The notes under the pieces: generated by a model | Database searches by the model: none | What the model was told of the DNA's origin: nothing | Seen by the model: the letters and a program-made list of their open reading frames with translations, nothing else | In this document: positions 1-8,318 of the stretch, piece by piece | Numbering within the stretch: the stretch's first letter is position 1 | Layout: every line of letters begins with the position of its first letter | Program-made: the position numbers and the translations under genes | From: Notospermus geniculatus | Taxonomy: Eukaryota; Nemertea; Pilidiophora; Heteronemertea; Lineidae | NCBI GenBank assembly: GCA_002633025.1 | Contig: NMRB01000107.1 | Coordinates: forward strand, 8,960-72,959 | Length of the DNA: 64,000 nt | Direction: 5' to 3'

Positions 1-627
1 CAGCAAGAATCCTCAGTCATCCTTCTTGCAGTTCTTGCTGCAACTTCTCTTGTCGGTTGATGCCAGTTACGTTGCGGAAGTGGCTTAGCATTCAGATAAA
101 TGAGGCCAGTCTTCCTGTGGCAGCTTCATTTCCCTTCTTTGCTCTCACCCTTCTTGCAGTATTCTTGGTGCAACGTTTTTTTGTAGGTCAATACCAGTTA
201 ATAGGTTGCGGAAGTTGCGATTGACCGTGCCGAGGAAGACCGACGTTGAAGACCGGGATTCAAATTCGCTGTGCTTTATTTTAACGTCGTAGCCTAGTGT
301 AATTAATAATCCGTATCGATTTTCTGAAAATAAAAGAGAATTCTATCTAAGCTAACGGCTACGTTAAGCTAAAGAAATCTTACAAGTCAAGCAAATCGTC
401 CAAGTAGAAAATGGTCAGGCGCTAGAGCTATGCATTTTGAAGAATGACGTCACGCATAAATTAAATATGCAAATATTTGACAATAGCATTTCAACTTCCT
501 TCAAATAAATGAGGCCATTCTTCCTGCGGCAGATTCACTTCAAGACTGCATAAAATCTCCGTTCTTTGCAGCACATAAGTTTCCGTCATCAGTTCCTTGA
601 CATTGACGTTGGTGTTCATATTCCAAA
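1..627. other. Degenerate direct repeats, no gene seen
   Basis: No convincing coding sequence. Two diverged copies of a segment reading roughly 'ccttcttgcag(t)..cttg(c/g)tgcaac' followed by '(a)taccagtta' lie near 22-90 and 150-215. A second motif, 'ataaatgaggcca(g/t)tcttcctg', occurs near 98 and again near 506. This suggests an old tandem or dispersed repeat of roughly 120-400 bp. Function unknown. Confidence 0.4.
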
Positions 628-979
628 AGGCACGTTTCCCACTGACGTCACACGGCCGCCATATTGGCCGTCAAAATGAAGCCATGGAGGCTGCCATCTT
701 GTTCTCGGTTCAAAAGTTTAGCGGCGCGTACAGACCACTGGGCGCATACAACTCAACAAATCACTTTACCTCTCACAGTTTCTGAGCATAAGTAGTTGGT
801 CTGGTGTGAAAACCGTGTTGAAAACAAAGCGAATCGTCCACGGCTTGCTGTAGAAGAGGCCGATGACTGCCGACAACGCTGAAACTGCGTGCTGAACGCT
901 GTGTTGATGCTGTGACGTTGCGTCATTTGACGACCAAAATGGCGGAGATTTTGAGCTATGACGTCGCGTGGGAAACCTC
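628..979. mobile_element. MITE-like element with diverged terminal inverted repeats
   Basis: The left end (aggcacgtttcccactgacgtca) matches the reverse complement of the right end (gacgtcgcgtgggaaacct). A second inner block ('gccgccatattggccgtcaaaatg' against 'gacgaccaaaatggcgg') is also inverted. No transposase is present, so this would be a non-autonomous DNA element of about 350 bp. No clear target-site duplication was identified. Confidence 0.5.
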
Positions 980-1121
980 TATACATTCTTCTTTCCCAAC
1001 AGTTCAGTCTCTCCTTCTGGCAGTTCATCAGGGTTGTACTTTATGCATCCGTAGCTGTCCATTTTTAACCTTTTGGACTGAACCAGTTTCACTTTCAGGC
1101 ACTTTAGATCTCTTTGGGTAT

Positions 1122-1885
1122 TGACACGGGAAAACAACAAAACAAGCAAATAGCAAGTTCGACAACGTAATTACAGATAAAATATCTTTTCAATTTATTC
1201 AAAATCGCATTAGCATATTATACAATGTTCACGCTGGAGTAGTGTGGTCGATTGAGAATAGGCCTAGCGTCACGACGGCAAGATTTTTAAAGGGGGGCTG
1301 ATAGTATAAGCAAAGTGAGAGGGTTCAGATTGAGGAGAGGAGTGACGAGTGAAGAGAGGAGAAGAGTGAGGAGTGAATAGTGAGGAGAGGAGAGGAGTGA
1401 AGAGTGAAGAGAGGAGAAGAGTGAAGAGTTGACTCCTCATTATGAATTTGATAATTTAAAGGTAAAAAAGGCTAAAAATAAGGGAAGTCAAAAAATCACA
1501 AATTCACAGATATACGCAATCATATAANGAGGAGTCAACTCTTCACTCTTCTCCTCTCTTCACTATTCACTCCTCTCCTCTCCTCACTATTCACTCCTCA
1601 CTCTTCTCCTCTCTTCACTCGTCACTCCTCTCCTCAATCTGAACCCTCTCACTTTGCTTATACTGCTGATATTCGCAGGGTCCTCATGTGTGCATCCAAG
1701 GGCGAGATGCGGATGCAGGCAGACCGTGAGAAAGAGGTAAATAAAGTGATTAAAAGGGGAATTCGGTGTCTTACCGTGAAGAATTATATAAGTCAGTTGG
1801 TCTGTTAAGAATGACTACGATGTCACTTTGATGGAACGTACAGAAGATTAGGCGCATTAAGGCTATTAAATTGGAACTAGATGTA
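1122..1885 (-). repeat. 3' LTR of outer retrotransposon, interrupted by foldback element
   Basis: Aligns with 9380-9762 and again with about 10251-10270. Shared stretches include 'tagcaagttcgacaacgta', 'caaaatcgcattagcatatt', 'gtggtcgattgagaatagg' and 'cagggtcctcatgtgtgcat'. The 1303-1664 foldback element is absent from the other copy. The inner end is uncertain: similarity fades near 1885 and no sharp polypurine tract could be fixed. Confidence 0.7.
1303..1664. mobile_element. GA-rich foldback element with 6-bp target-site duplication
   Basis: Two arms of about 135 bp (1303-1437 and 1529-1664) are inverted copies differing at about one base. They are separated by a loop of about 90 bp that contains an ambiguous base at 1528. 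The arms begin agtataagcaaagtgagagg and are made of short GAGGAGTGAAGA-like units. The hexamer GCTGAT flanks the element at 1297-1302 and 1665-1670. The paired LTR near 9570 lacks the insert, so the empty site is visible in the same window. No coding potential. Confidence 0.85.
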
Positions 1886-2527
1886 ATTTTAGAGTCTGGT
1901 CCATCATGGCGGACAATCTACCGCCGATGACGTAGAGCACAATGCACAATCAAAGCAAAAAGCATGCAGCGTGCGAGTAAAACTACAGTATTTTGTACCC
2001 CTTGCTGTTAGGCCTTCTGCACTTTTTATTGCATAATTCCCTCCCCAATCGAAAGAATATTAATATACTTGCCTGAAATTCCAATGAAAGACACTATAAA
2101 TTGACTTGACAACACAAATTGAGGCGATTCACCTCACTAATTTTCACGCTTCAAGTTCTCTGGGCGCCGCCATATTCCCCCTGCAGCCTACGTCACCAAA
2201 TTTTGAAACCCAGCCAATCAGCGAAGCTGACTTATTTCGAGATCATCGAAATAAGGTCACTAGGTCGCTACCTATTTCGAGATCATCGAAATAAGGTCAC
2301 TAGGTCGCTACAATTTCGTTCCGTGCCAGACCCTCGGTCTGACGACCTCGGAGTATGACCGAGGGGCTGGTTGCGCGAGACTAAGTCCGATTCAGTGCCA
2401 GGCGTAACCATCTTGGAAGAGGTAACCTTGCGTGCTGAACAACGAGACCGTCTCCCCTCGTTTTCCATTGCAATGCTGGGGTGACGTGTTTCAGTGAAAC
2501 TGACCACGTCAGCTACAGCAGTGTCAA
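1886..2527. other. 3' portion of outer retrotransposon, no intact ORF
   Basis: Lies between the left LTR and the TIR insertion at 2528. Nothing here resembles pol. It includes the short duplication described separately at 2231-2312, a C/T-rich stretch near 2040-2050 and a small inverted motif around 'gaccctcggtctgacgacctcggag' at 2329-2355. Confidence 0.4.
2231..2312. repeat. Two tandem copies of a 39-41 bp unit containing a palindrome
   Basis: The unit 'tatttcgagatcatcgaaata' followed by 'aggtcactaggtcgctac' occurs twice back to back. Each copy carries the inverted repeat tatttcga-gatca-tcgaaata. Confidence 0.8.
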
Positions 2528-2990
2528 TAGAGAGCTTTCGCTATTCCGTTCCGAGATCCGGTCCGCCGAGAATACTCGATTTCGTACCCGTTCTCGGAAA
2601 CAAGAAAGTTCGTTTTCGCAATCCCGAACCGAGATATGACGTCAGTGACGTCGTCGACGTACATGGGCGCTGGCCTCGCCAACACTGATGTGACGCTGTG
2701 TTTGGCCTGCATGCAACATGTCAGCTGCAACGATCGCAGCGCTGACCTGTCGGGATTTCCGGCACGCGGGTTCCTCATTGCAATGATCAGTAGGCCTACA
2801 TTTTTACACTGCAAAGCACGCACTGCTGACCGTTGTACCCCACGAGCCATGCACTTTTTTGCACATGGTCAAACGACAAGTAGTAGGCCTACCTGAATGG
2901 TATCCCAAACATTGGCCATTTTTGCTGTGAAGTGGGCGCTTTCGATCTCGGAATCCCCACCGAGAACCAAGCGCTGAACGCCGGAGATCT

Positions 2991-3227
2991 TGTTATAATG
3001 CGGTAAACGTACCTTTTAAGAACTCCCGGGGCTCAAACAAGTAAGAGGGAACGCCGTTTGCGTGGTCCAGTCTTCGCGTCAAGCTCAAGAGTCCTCTTCA
3101 AAACCTGGCGCCGTGGCGCCGTTGGACGCCGTTGGCGTCATGGTGACGCCGGGACACTGTTGGGGTTTCCTACGGGAAACCACCGGGATTCCCGGCGGCT
3201 GTGACGTCATAGTCGGCCCGTATAACA
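2991..3227 (-). repeat. 3' LTR of inner element
   Basis: A 237-bp LTR with inverted ends TGTTATA/TATAACA. On its internal side (3228-3242) lies a pyrimidine-rich stretch, which is the polypurine tract in element sense. It is identical to 6162-6398 except for two bases near 3142-3150. Confidence 0.95.
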
Positions 3228-3242
3228 CTCCTCCCCCTCATC
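3228..3242 (-). other. Polypurine tract of inner element
   Basis: The plus strand reads ctcctccccctcatc, so the element strand has a G/A-rich run directly before the TG of the 3' LTR. That is the expected primer site for plus-strand DNA synthesis in LTR elements. Confidence 0.8.
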
Positions 3243-3772
3243 TGAAAAGGACTCAAACTCACTCGATTAAGCACATGGTAACTAACGATAACTAATTAAT
3301 TGAATTGAAAAGTAGAACGACAAGTTATAACACTAATACAATATTTTTTTTTAAACGTAGAAAACGTAGAGTGCGATTACACATTACACATTATGTAATA
3401 TACAGGCGATAAAGGAGATCCGTCACTTTTTTGTGGAGCAAACTGTAAACATTTAAATGACATTTAGTGCGACTTCCCGTCAGCAGTCTTTTCACGATCC
3501 GTTGCTGTTGAACTTTTATGGAGATGCGACTACCTGTCAGCACGGCTGCCTAATTCCAAATCATTCCATTCAAATATTTACAACTCAAGATGATTCATTT
3601 AGAACCATTCTTTGAACAGATTTCTCCGGGTCCACCTCTAGGTTTGGCCTTGCAATTATTTAATCTCATCCATCCTGGAAAGAGAATTCAAAAATAGGAT
3701 ACCAACCGGGTAAGCGAGATACTAATATACAGACTATATACATAAATATACGCGTGCAAGAGAGAGAGCGGA
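3243..3772 (-). other. 3' non-coding region of inner element
   Basis: About 530 bp between the Gag stop codon and the polypurine tract. No ORF of note. It is AT-rich, with a short AG-rich run 'agagagagagcgg' at 3760-3772. This is where pol would sit in an autonomous relative; nothing resembling protease, RT or integrase remains. Confidence 0.6.
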
Positions 3773-5095
3773 CTAAGCAGAGGCCGTGCTGCTCAGCCCT
3801 TTGGTGTTTACCGACGCAGCAGGTGAAGATGAGCGCTCTGCCGCTCTCTCAACAGAAAGACTTCGTTCTTCAGAAGCTGGTAAGTTGGGGCAATCATTGG
3901 CATAATGTCCGTAGGCTGTGCATTTGAAACATTTAACGTTCCGCCTCGCAGGGGATACAGTTGGAGATTTAAGAGATGACGATTTGGACATTATCTTTTC
4001 CAACTCCATTATCCTCGCCCTCAATTGATCCAGCTCCGGGTCACTGTCCTCGCCCTTGCTCGAACTGACGGCTCTGACCTCTGCACTCCCCATCTGGTCC
4101 TGCCACGTCACCTGACGTGATAGGGATGGCTTCTTTCCGAATATGGCAGTGTAGTTGGCCTGAGACTCCTTCACGTACCGAATTGCCTTTCTAAGGCTGC
4201 TCGGGCGCAAATCAATCGCTCTGATGGCGACCTGTTTGTCCTTAATTCCCTGGAGGAAATGCTCCATAGCGTCCCGGTCAGCAGACTGGCCACCTTCCTG
4301 GTAGGCGTCCTGCGCCAGGAAAAGGACTCGCTCAGCAAATTCCTCCAAGGTCTCGCCTTCCAGCTGAGCAACATTTCGGAGCATCCGCTTGGCAATCGCG
4401 GGTTCTTCTTTTTTCCCAAACCTCCGCTGGAGTTCCTTCAATAGCTTTCTGAATGAATGGCACCCCGACCTGTTGGCATAAAGCGATGCCTGGCTAACGA
4501 GACACTGATGAAGTCGCTTCAGCTTCTTCCTCTCATCCCATCGGCCTGCCTCCGCTATCCTCTCGAACTGGAGGACGATCCCATCCCATGATTCCTTTTT
4601 GTCCCCCGAAAAGGTTGGCATCTTCGGAGGAGGAGGACTCCTGCTTCTTTTCCTCTGGGGACCTTCCGACTCGGATTCGGATCCGGAATCAGCAGAAGAG
4701 CAATCCTCCGACGCAGATGAAGAGGAACTTGAGGATTCCCGCCTCGGCTTGTTTTTAAACCTCCTTCCGCGCAGGTCTTTCTTGGCGTAATTCACCGAAG
4801 GAGACCTATCGTCCCCGTGAAACGAAGAACCTTGCCTTCCTAGTCCAAGTCCCCTTTGCATATGGTTCCTAGGCCTGTTCGGACGATAACGGTCAACATG
4901 GTCAACAGGGAACGCGCTTTCCTGGGAGGATTCTCGGGGGTTGTTTGTACCTACAGTGGGCCTATTTGGGCGGTAGATATTATCAACTGGGTAGACACTG
5001 CCTAGCGAAGTCGCCTGACGGGGGTTTAGACCTGCGGAATTACCATTGCCTAAACGTCGGGATCCAGAGTTATCGGGACCAGACGATAGGCCCAT
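3773..5095 (-). CDS. gag: Retrotransposon Gag protein with CCHC zinc knuckle
   Basis: The 440-aa ORF ends in TAG. Residues 1-110 are rich in N, R, P and S. An R/S/E-rich linker spans about 111-150. Residues about 155-320 form a retrotransposon Gag (capsid-like) domain: FSGDKKESWDGIVLQFERIA at its start, then the LEGETLEEFAERVLFLAQDA helix typical of the family. Near residues 390-405 there is a nucleocapsid zinc knuckle, CFKCTAYGHYANDC (C-x2-C-x4-H-x4-C). The predicted role is to form the particle that packages element RNA. The ATG is preceded in frame by a TAA eight codons upstream, so it is the natural start unless an intron joins it to the upstream coiled-coil ORF, which is in another frame 140 bp away. 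The ORF is intact, which fits the near-identical LTRs. No protease or RT follows it. Confidence 0.92.
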   Translation of the reverse strand: MGLSSGPDNSGSRRLGNGNSAGLNPRQATSLGSVYPVDNIYRPNRPTVGTNNPRESSQESAFPVDHVDRYRPNRPRNHMQRGLGLGRQGSSFHGDDRSPSVNYAKKDLRGRRFKNKPRRESSSSSSSASEDCSSADSGSESESEGPQRKRSRSPPPPKMPTFSGDKKESWDGIVLQFERIAEAGRWDERKKLKRLHQCLVSQASLYANRSGCHSFRKLLKELQRRFGKKEEPAIAKRMLRNVAQLEGETLEEFAERVLFLAQDAYQEGGQSADRDAMEHFLQGIKDKQVAIRAIDLRPSSLRKAIRYVKESQANYTAIFGKKPSLSRQVTWQDQMGSAEVRAVSSSKGEDSDPELDQLRARIMELEKIMSKSSSLKSPTVSPARRNVKCFKCTAYGHYANDCPNLPASEERSLSVERAAERSSSPAASVNTKGLSSTASA

Positions 5096-5235
5096 GATAA
5101 TTCTGTTGATGGTTACTTAGTATGAGTATTGAAGTAAGGGAAGGAGGCAAGAAATGTATTGTTGACGTTATTACTAAAAGGAAAAACGCTGTATTGTATG
5201 AATTGCAAAATAATTTAGGACTAAGCCACGTGACC
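5096..5235 (-). other. Inter-ORF gap of inner element, possible intron or reinitiation spacer
   Basis: 140 bp between the coiled-coil ORF stop and the Gag start. On the element strand it ends with a pyrimidine-rich stretch (near 5110-5145) followed by AG dinucleotides just before the Gag ATG, so splicing is conceivable. No strong donor was identified. Translation by reinitiation or from a second transcript is equally possible. Confidence 0.35.
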
Positions 5236-5892
5236 TCACGATCCGCAATAGACCTCGAATGACATATCCCGCCTAGCGGCGGGTCCCGGGATCACTGCGT
5301 CCAGGCATTGAGGAATTCCCCCCTTTCTGGTTGGAGAATGATGAAATGGACCACTGAGACTTTTCGCCTCAGACCTCAAAACCTGCTTTCTCAGATCGGA
5401 AATATAGGCCTCCGTTGATTTATTTTCCCCTTTCAACCTCAAGTTTTCAACCCTCAAGGAATCCTTTTCTAAAACGACTGACTGTATCTCCTGATCCATT
5501 TCGCTCAGCAGAAATTTGACCTCCTGTTTTTCCGACGAAATAAGGTGCAAGTCAGCCTTCATTTCAGAATTCAACTGAATCAAATCATCATTCTCAGTCT
5601 GCTGCTCTTTCAGTTTTCCTTGTAAAGTCAGTACTAATTGTTGAAGTTCTTCCTTACTCCTACCCTCCAGGTCCGCATAACGCCGATCGCTCAACCCAGT
5701 AGGCCTAGGCCTACTTTCATCAACCAAATTGTCAGAAAGTGCTGGGCCTACATCTTCATTACCATTCTCCCTACCTGCCCCAATTTCAATAAGAACTGAC
5801 TCATTACTTTCATCAGATCTCGCAGCATCGGGGGTAGGCCTAATGCAAATACGACCCGCATCCATCCAATCCTGCCAGGTTTGGGTGGGCAT
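5236..5892 (-). CDS. Acidic then coiled-coil protein of inner LTR element
   Basis: 218 aa. Residues 1-65 are acidic and low in structure (for example DESNESVLIEIGAGRENGNE). Residues about 75-170 form a strong heptad-like coiled coil (KEELQQLVLTLQGKLKEQQ... through QVLRSEAKS), followed by a short basic tail. No catalytic motif. The likely role is oligomerisation or a Gag-associated structural function, by inference from position and shape only. It begins in the same reading frame as the upstream HhH ORF, separated from it by a TAA and three sense codons. It ends in TGA. The outer retroelement carries an ORF of the same acidic-then-coiled-coil layout upstream of its Gag. Confidence 0.75.
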   Translation of the reverse strand: MPTQTWQDWMDAGRICIRPTPDAARSDESNESVLIEIGAGRENGNEDVGPALSDNLVDESRPRPTGLSDRRYADLEGRSKEELQQLVLTLQGKLKEQQTENDDLIQLNSEMKADLHLISSEKQEVKFLLSEMDQEIQSVVLEKDSLRVENLRLKGENKSTEAYISDLRKQVLRSEAKSLSGPFHHSPTRKGGIPQCLDAVIPGPAARRDMSFEVYCGS

Positions 5893-5901
5893 GTCCGTAA
5901 T

Positions 5902-6060
5902 TTAGGAAACAGTATTCAAATCCAGTATCTTATTCTTTTTTCTTTCAGCTATTATAGCTTTGGCCCTGGTCTTACCAATTCCTGGCAAAGACCTGAGATC
6001 ATCTACTGATCCCGTTTCCAGATTTATGATAGAATCAGGTCTACTCGCCATCATATCCAT
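5902..6060 (-). CDS. 52-aa helix-hairpin-helix micro-ORF of inner LTR element
   Basis: Read on the minus strand from ATG (6060-6058) to TAA (5904-5902). The core SVDDLRSLPGIGKTRAKAII matches the helix-hairpin-helix motif (h-x-LPGIG-x3-A-x-x-II-x-x-R) seen in ComEA/RuvA/PolX-type non-specific DNA-binding domains. Almost the whole peptide is this one motif, with flanking INLET and DLNT segments like those around the motif in ComEA-type domains. A TGA lies in frame six codons upstream, so the start is well placed. The first ORF after the PBS would be translated first from a full-length transcript. It is in frame with the coiled-coil ORF beginning at 5892, with only TAA-ATT-ACG-GAC between them, so readthrough would give a fusion. 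Inference: nucleic-acid binding. I do not know of this domain as a standard part of LTR-element Gag. Confidence 0.7.
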   Translation of the reverse strand: MDMMASRPDSIINLETGSVDDLRSLPGIGKTRAKAIIAERKKNKILDLNTVS

Positions 6061-6147
6061 GATAGAAAGAAAAACTCAACAGTTAAAATCTCGGAGAAAT
6101 CGGAATAATAACTTCAAATAGGAAGCAAAGGAGACAAACTATTTTTA

Positions 6148-6159
6148 TCCTCGTCGCCA
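6148..6159 (-). other. Primer-binding site of inner element (tRNA-Ser type)
   Basis: Two bases inside the 5' LTR the element strand reads TGGCGACGAGGA. Eleven of these 12 bases are complementary to the 3' end (with CCA) of animal tRNA-Ser(GCT), recalled as ending CCCTCGTCGCCA. This is where reverse transcription would start. Confidence 0.75.
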
Positions 6160-6161
6160 AA

Positions 6162-6398
6162 TGTTATAATGCGGTAAACGTACCTTTTAAGAACTCCCGG
6201 GGCTCAAACAAGTAAGAGGGAACGCCGTTTGCGTGGTCCAGTCTTCGCGTCAAGCTCAAGAGTCCTCTTCAAAACCTGGCGCCGTGGCGCCGTTGGACGC
6301 CGTTGGCGTCATGATGACGACGGGACACTGTTGGGGTTTCCTACGGGAAACCACCGGGATTCCCGGCGGCTGTGACGTCATAGTCGGCCCGTATAACA
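6162..6398 (-). repeat. 5' LTR of inner element
   Basis: 237 bp, TGTTATA...TATAACA, two differences from 2991-3227. It contains a TGACGTCA (CRE-like) palindrome near 6372-6379, which could bind CREB/ATF factors and drive transcription. No classic TATA box was identified. Confidence 0.95.
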
Positions 6399-6507
6399 CT
6401 CTCATCGAGAACGGGAAAACACTACCCAAGCAATGATGACGTCATACACAAAAATCGACCTGAATCCCATTCTCGATCTCGGAATCGGGATAGCGAAAGC
6501 TCTCTAA

Positions 6508-7350
6508 TGTAAACTGAGACCAGACGAATTCAACTTGCACCACCGCCTTTTCGTCCACCAGGCCATAAAAATACAGCGGAGAAGATCTTCTCCACGAGTT
6601 TTCCTATCTCTACCGGCATGTGCCTTATCGTAAAGGCGTTTTAACTCAGCTGCTAGTTTTCTACACTTTCCCCTGGCTTCTGATTCCTATTCGCAAACAA
6701 CAACCCAAATGTCTTGGAAGACTCAACCTTCCTGAAACGATGGGCCAACTCCTGAGTCAGTAACTTGAAACTGCTACGAGTTTCAGAACTTAACTGCCCG
6801 AAGACAAACTCCCCTGCTTTGCCTTGGAGCTTTGGCAGAATCTCGTCTGCTTTCTCTTCATTAGTCCACCCCATTCTAGTAGCCACATCATTGAAACGAT
6901 TAATCCAAACCTCCCACGGCTCGGAGCCAGTGAATGAAAGGAAGCTTGGGTCGTCTTAATCTCAGAGATTCTCTACAACTGTAACACCGGGTCACAGAAT
7001 TGGAATTAACCACGTCAGCCAGGGACTGAGAAGGGCAGTTGTCCAACAGAGCTCTCATCATCAGAGTCCGCGGCATCAGAAGCAAGAACAACAGATTTAG
7101 CGATCCGTTGCCTAGCGTCCTCAGTCGCAGAGTCGGACTTAGAGGTCGTGCCTTGGGTCCTGGTTCCCTGAGTCCGTTGCTTAACATCCAAAACTGACTG
7201 AGAGATGGACACTAATTTAGACTCCATTTTCCTAAACCAACCTCAAAGCTCTGAGAAATGGCTTGAGCGACGCTCAAGGTTTCGCTACTTTTAACCCTAC
7301 TCTCTTTCATAATTTTATTTGACATATTATTACCCTTGTGATAATTTATA
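6508..7350 (-). pseudogene. Frameshifted Gag domain of outer LTR element
   Basis: In element sense (right to left), scattered frames carry a recognisable retrotransposon Gag domain: FTGSEPWEVWINRFNDVATR near 6955-6890, then GWTNEEKADEILPKLQGKAG (6870-6800), and a helix around FGQLSSETRSSFKLLTQELA. A frameshift near 6655 follows, after which a third frame continues with LAAELKRLYDKAHAG, and another shift leads to FYGLVDEKAVVQVEFVW. The upstream part (7227-7015) is Ser/Asp-rich in yet another frame. Several frame changes mean it is not translatable as a unit. It is truncated at 6506 by the TIR insertion. No zinc knuckle was seen. The match to Gag is by pattern, and the family level (Ty3/Gypsy-like) is inferred. 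Confidence 0.75.
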
Positions 7351-7432
7351 AACTTTCTTTCAGCCAAATTAAGCTCTACATGTACACCAATTACTTACAT
7401 TCTGCTTGTGGTCAGGTTGAGCAACCATTTTT

Positions 7433-8159
7433 AGCCCGCTTGGCCGCAAGGCCCAGCAGGGCTTATGCTGTGGTTGGGGTCGTTGAGTGGTGGTCTGTCG
7501 TGCGTCAGTCCGTACGGCGGTCCGTACGGCGGTACGGCGGTACGTCCGTAAACTTTTGGCTCGTTAGCGCTCTAGCGCCTTTATTTTTTGACGAATCTTT
7601 TTTATCTTTGGTGGGTGTATATATGGGCCTAAGATCTAGATCGAGTTCGATTTTGACCACGGTTGGATTCCTATTTTGGCCTCCAGGGGGCGTTTTGTGA
7701 AAAATTTCAAAGGGCTGTATTTTGATAATGGTTTGAACTATCATGTTGAAACTTTGTACACATGTACCTCTAGGTTACAGCAACCTACAGACAAAATTTT
7801 CGCGAAGTCTGATTCTTGACTTTGCCGCTAGGGGGCCAAAACCAAAATCACTGAAAGTACTGTTTCTCCCTTCCCAAAAGACGGATCTTTGTCAAATTTT
7901 TATCATGGGTATATCTAATAGGGATACATAAGATATAGTACTCGCGTTTTCAATTTGACCTACTTTACAAGTTCACGGAGGTCAAAGTTCGCTTGAAATT
8001 ACGATATTGGCTCTTTTTGTAACGGTTTGACCTATTGCTTTGAAACTTTGCACATATCTACATGTACCTCTAGGCTGTAACAACTCAGATGAATTTTCGG
8101 CAAAATCTGATTCTTGACTTTGTCTCTAGGGGGCCAAACTGCTTCAAGCCAAGCGGGCA
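7433..8159. mobile_element. Pearl/HINE-type non-autonomous element inside the outer element
   Basis: Short inverted ends AGCCCGCTTGGC (7433) and GCCAAGCGGGCA (8148-8159). Next to the left end is a hairpin (ggcttggccgcaaggcc-type) and a GTCCGTACGGCGG microsatellite (7508-7552). The core is two diverged repeats containing TCTGATTCTTGACTTTG then GGGGGCCAAA (7801-7840, 8107-8138). Terminal hairpin, short microsatellite and core repeats of about 150 bp match the layout described for oyster 'pearl' elements and Helentron-associated interspersed elements. Family assignment is inferred from layout. Confidence 0.65.
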
Positions 8160-8318
8160 CAGTGCCATTGGCACTATTTTATGGGGCTTGGACTCCATTT
8201 ATCCAGTTATTAAACCCTCTTCTTTCAGCTAAATCAGTTTCTCCTTAATTACATCCACGTTCTTAATTAGGTCCAGCAACCATCCGTGGGGCTTGGACAC
8301 TATTCTTTCCTTAATTGC
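8160..8318. other. Outer-element spacer with diverged direct repeats flanking the HINE insert
   Basis: 8195-8300 partly repeats 7340-7420 (both contain ctttcagc(c/t)aaat..., then a caaccat segment). The HINE-like element therefore lies between diverged direct copies of about 80 bp. No coding sequence after the TAA at 8319-8321. Confidence 0.45.

Larger units (their letters stand above)
2991..6398 (-). mobile_element. Young gag-only LTR retrotransposon (inner element)
   Basis: Two 237-bp direct repeats (2991-3227, 6162-6398), each running TGTTATA...TATAACA, differ at only two positions. On the minus strand the order is 5' LTR, PBS complementary to a tRNA-Ser 3' end, 52-aa HhH ORF, 218-aa acidic/coiled-coil ORF, 440-aa Gag, non-coding 3' region, polypurine tract, 3' LTR. 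Total length is 3.4 kb, far below the 5-6 kb or more of autonomous Ty3/Gypsy elements. No pol is present, so enzymes must come in trans. No convincing 5-bp target duplication is visible (agatct on the left, ctctca on the right). Confidence 0.9.
2530..6504. mobile_element. TA-flanked TIR element (MITE) split by the young LTR retrotransposon
   Basis: The left end (GAGAGCTTTCGCTATTCCG) and right end (...GGGATAGCGAAAGCTCTC) are inverted copies, flanked by TA at 2528-2529 and 6505-6506. After subtracting 2991-6398 the element is about 570 bp and non-coding. A TA target is typical of Tc1/mariner-type elements, but no transposase is present. An internal 'tttcgatctcggaat' near 2940 echoes the ends. 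It sits inside the outer element's gag region. Confidence 0.75.

Noticed and set aside
3228-3772. Hidden pol remnant in the inner element
   Set aside because: Only about 530 bp and no reading frame with protease, RT or integrase motifs.
7338-7744. ORFs on both strands over the CGTACGG microsatellite
   Set aside because: Arg/Ser-rich translation is produced by the GTCCGTACGG repeat of the HINE-like element.
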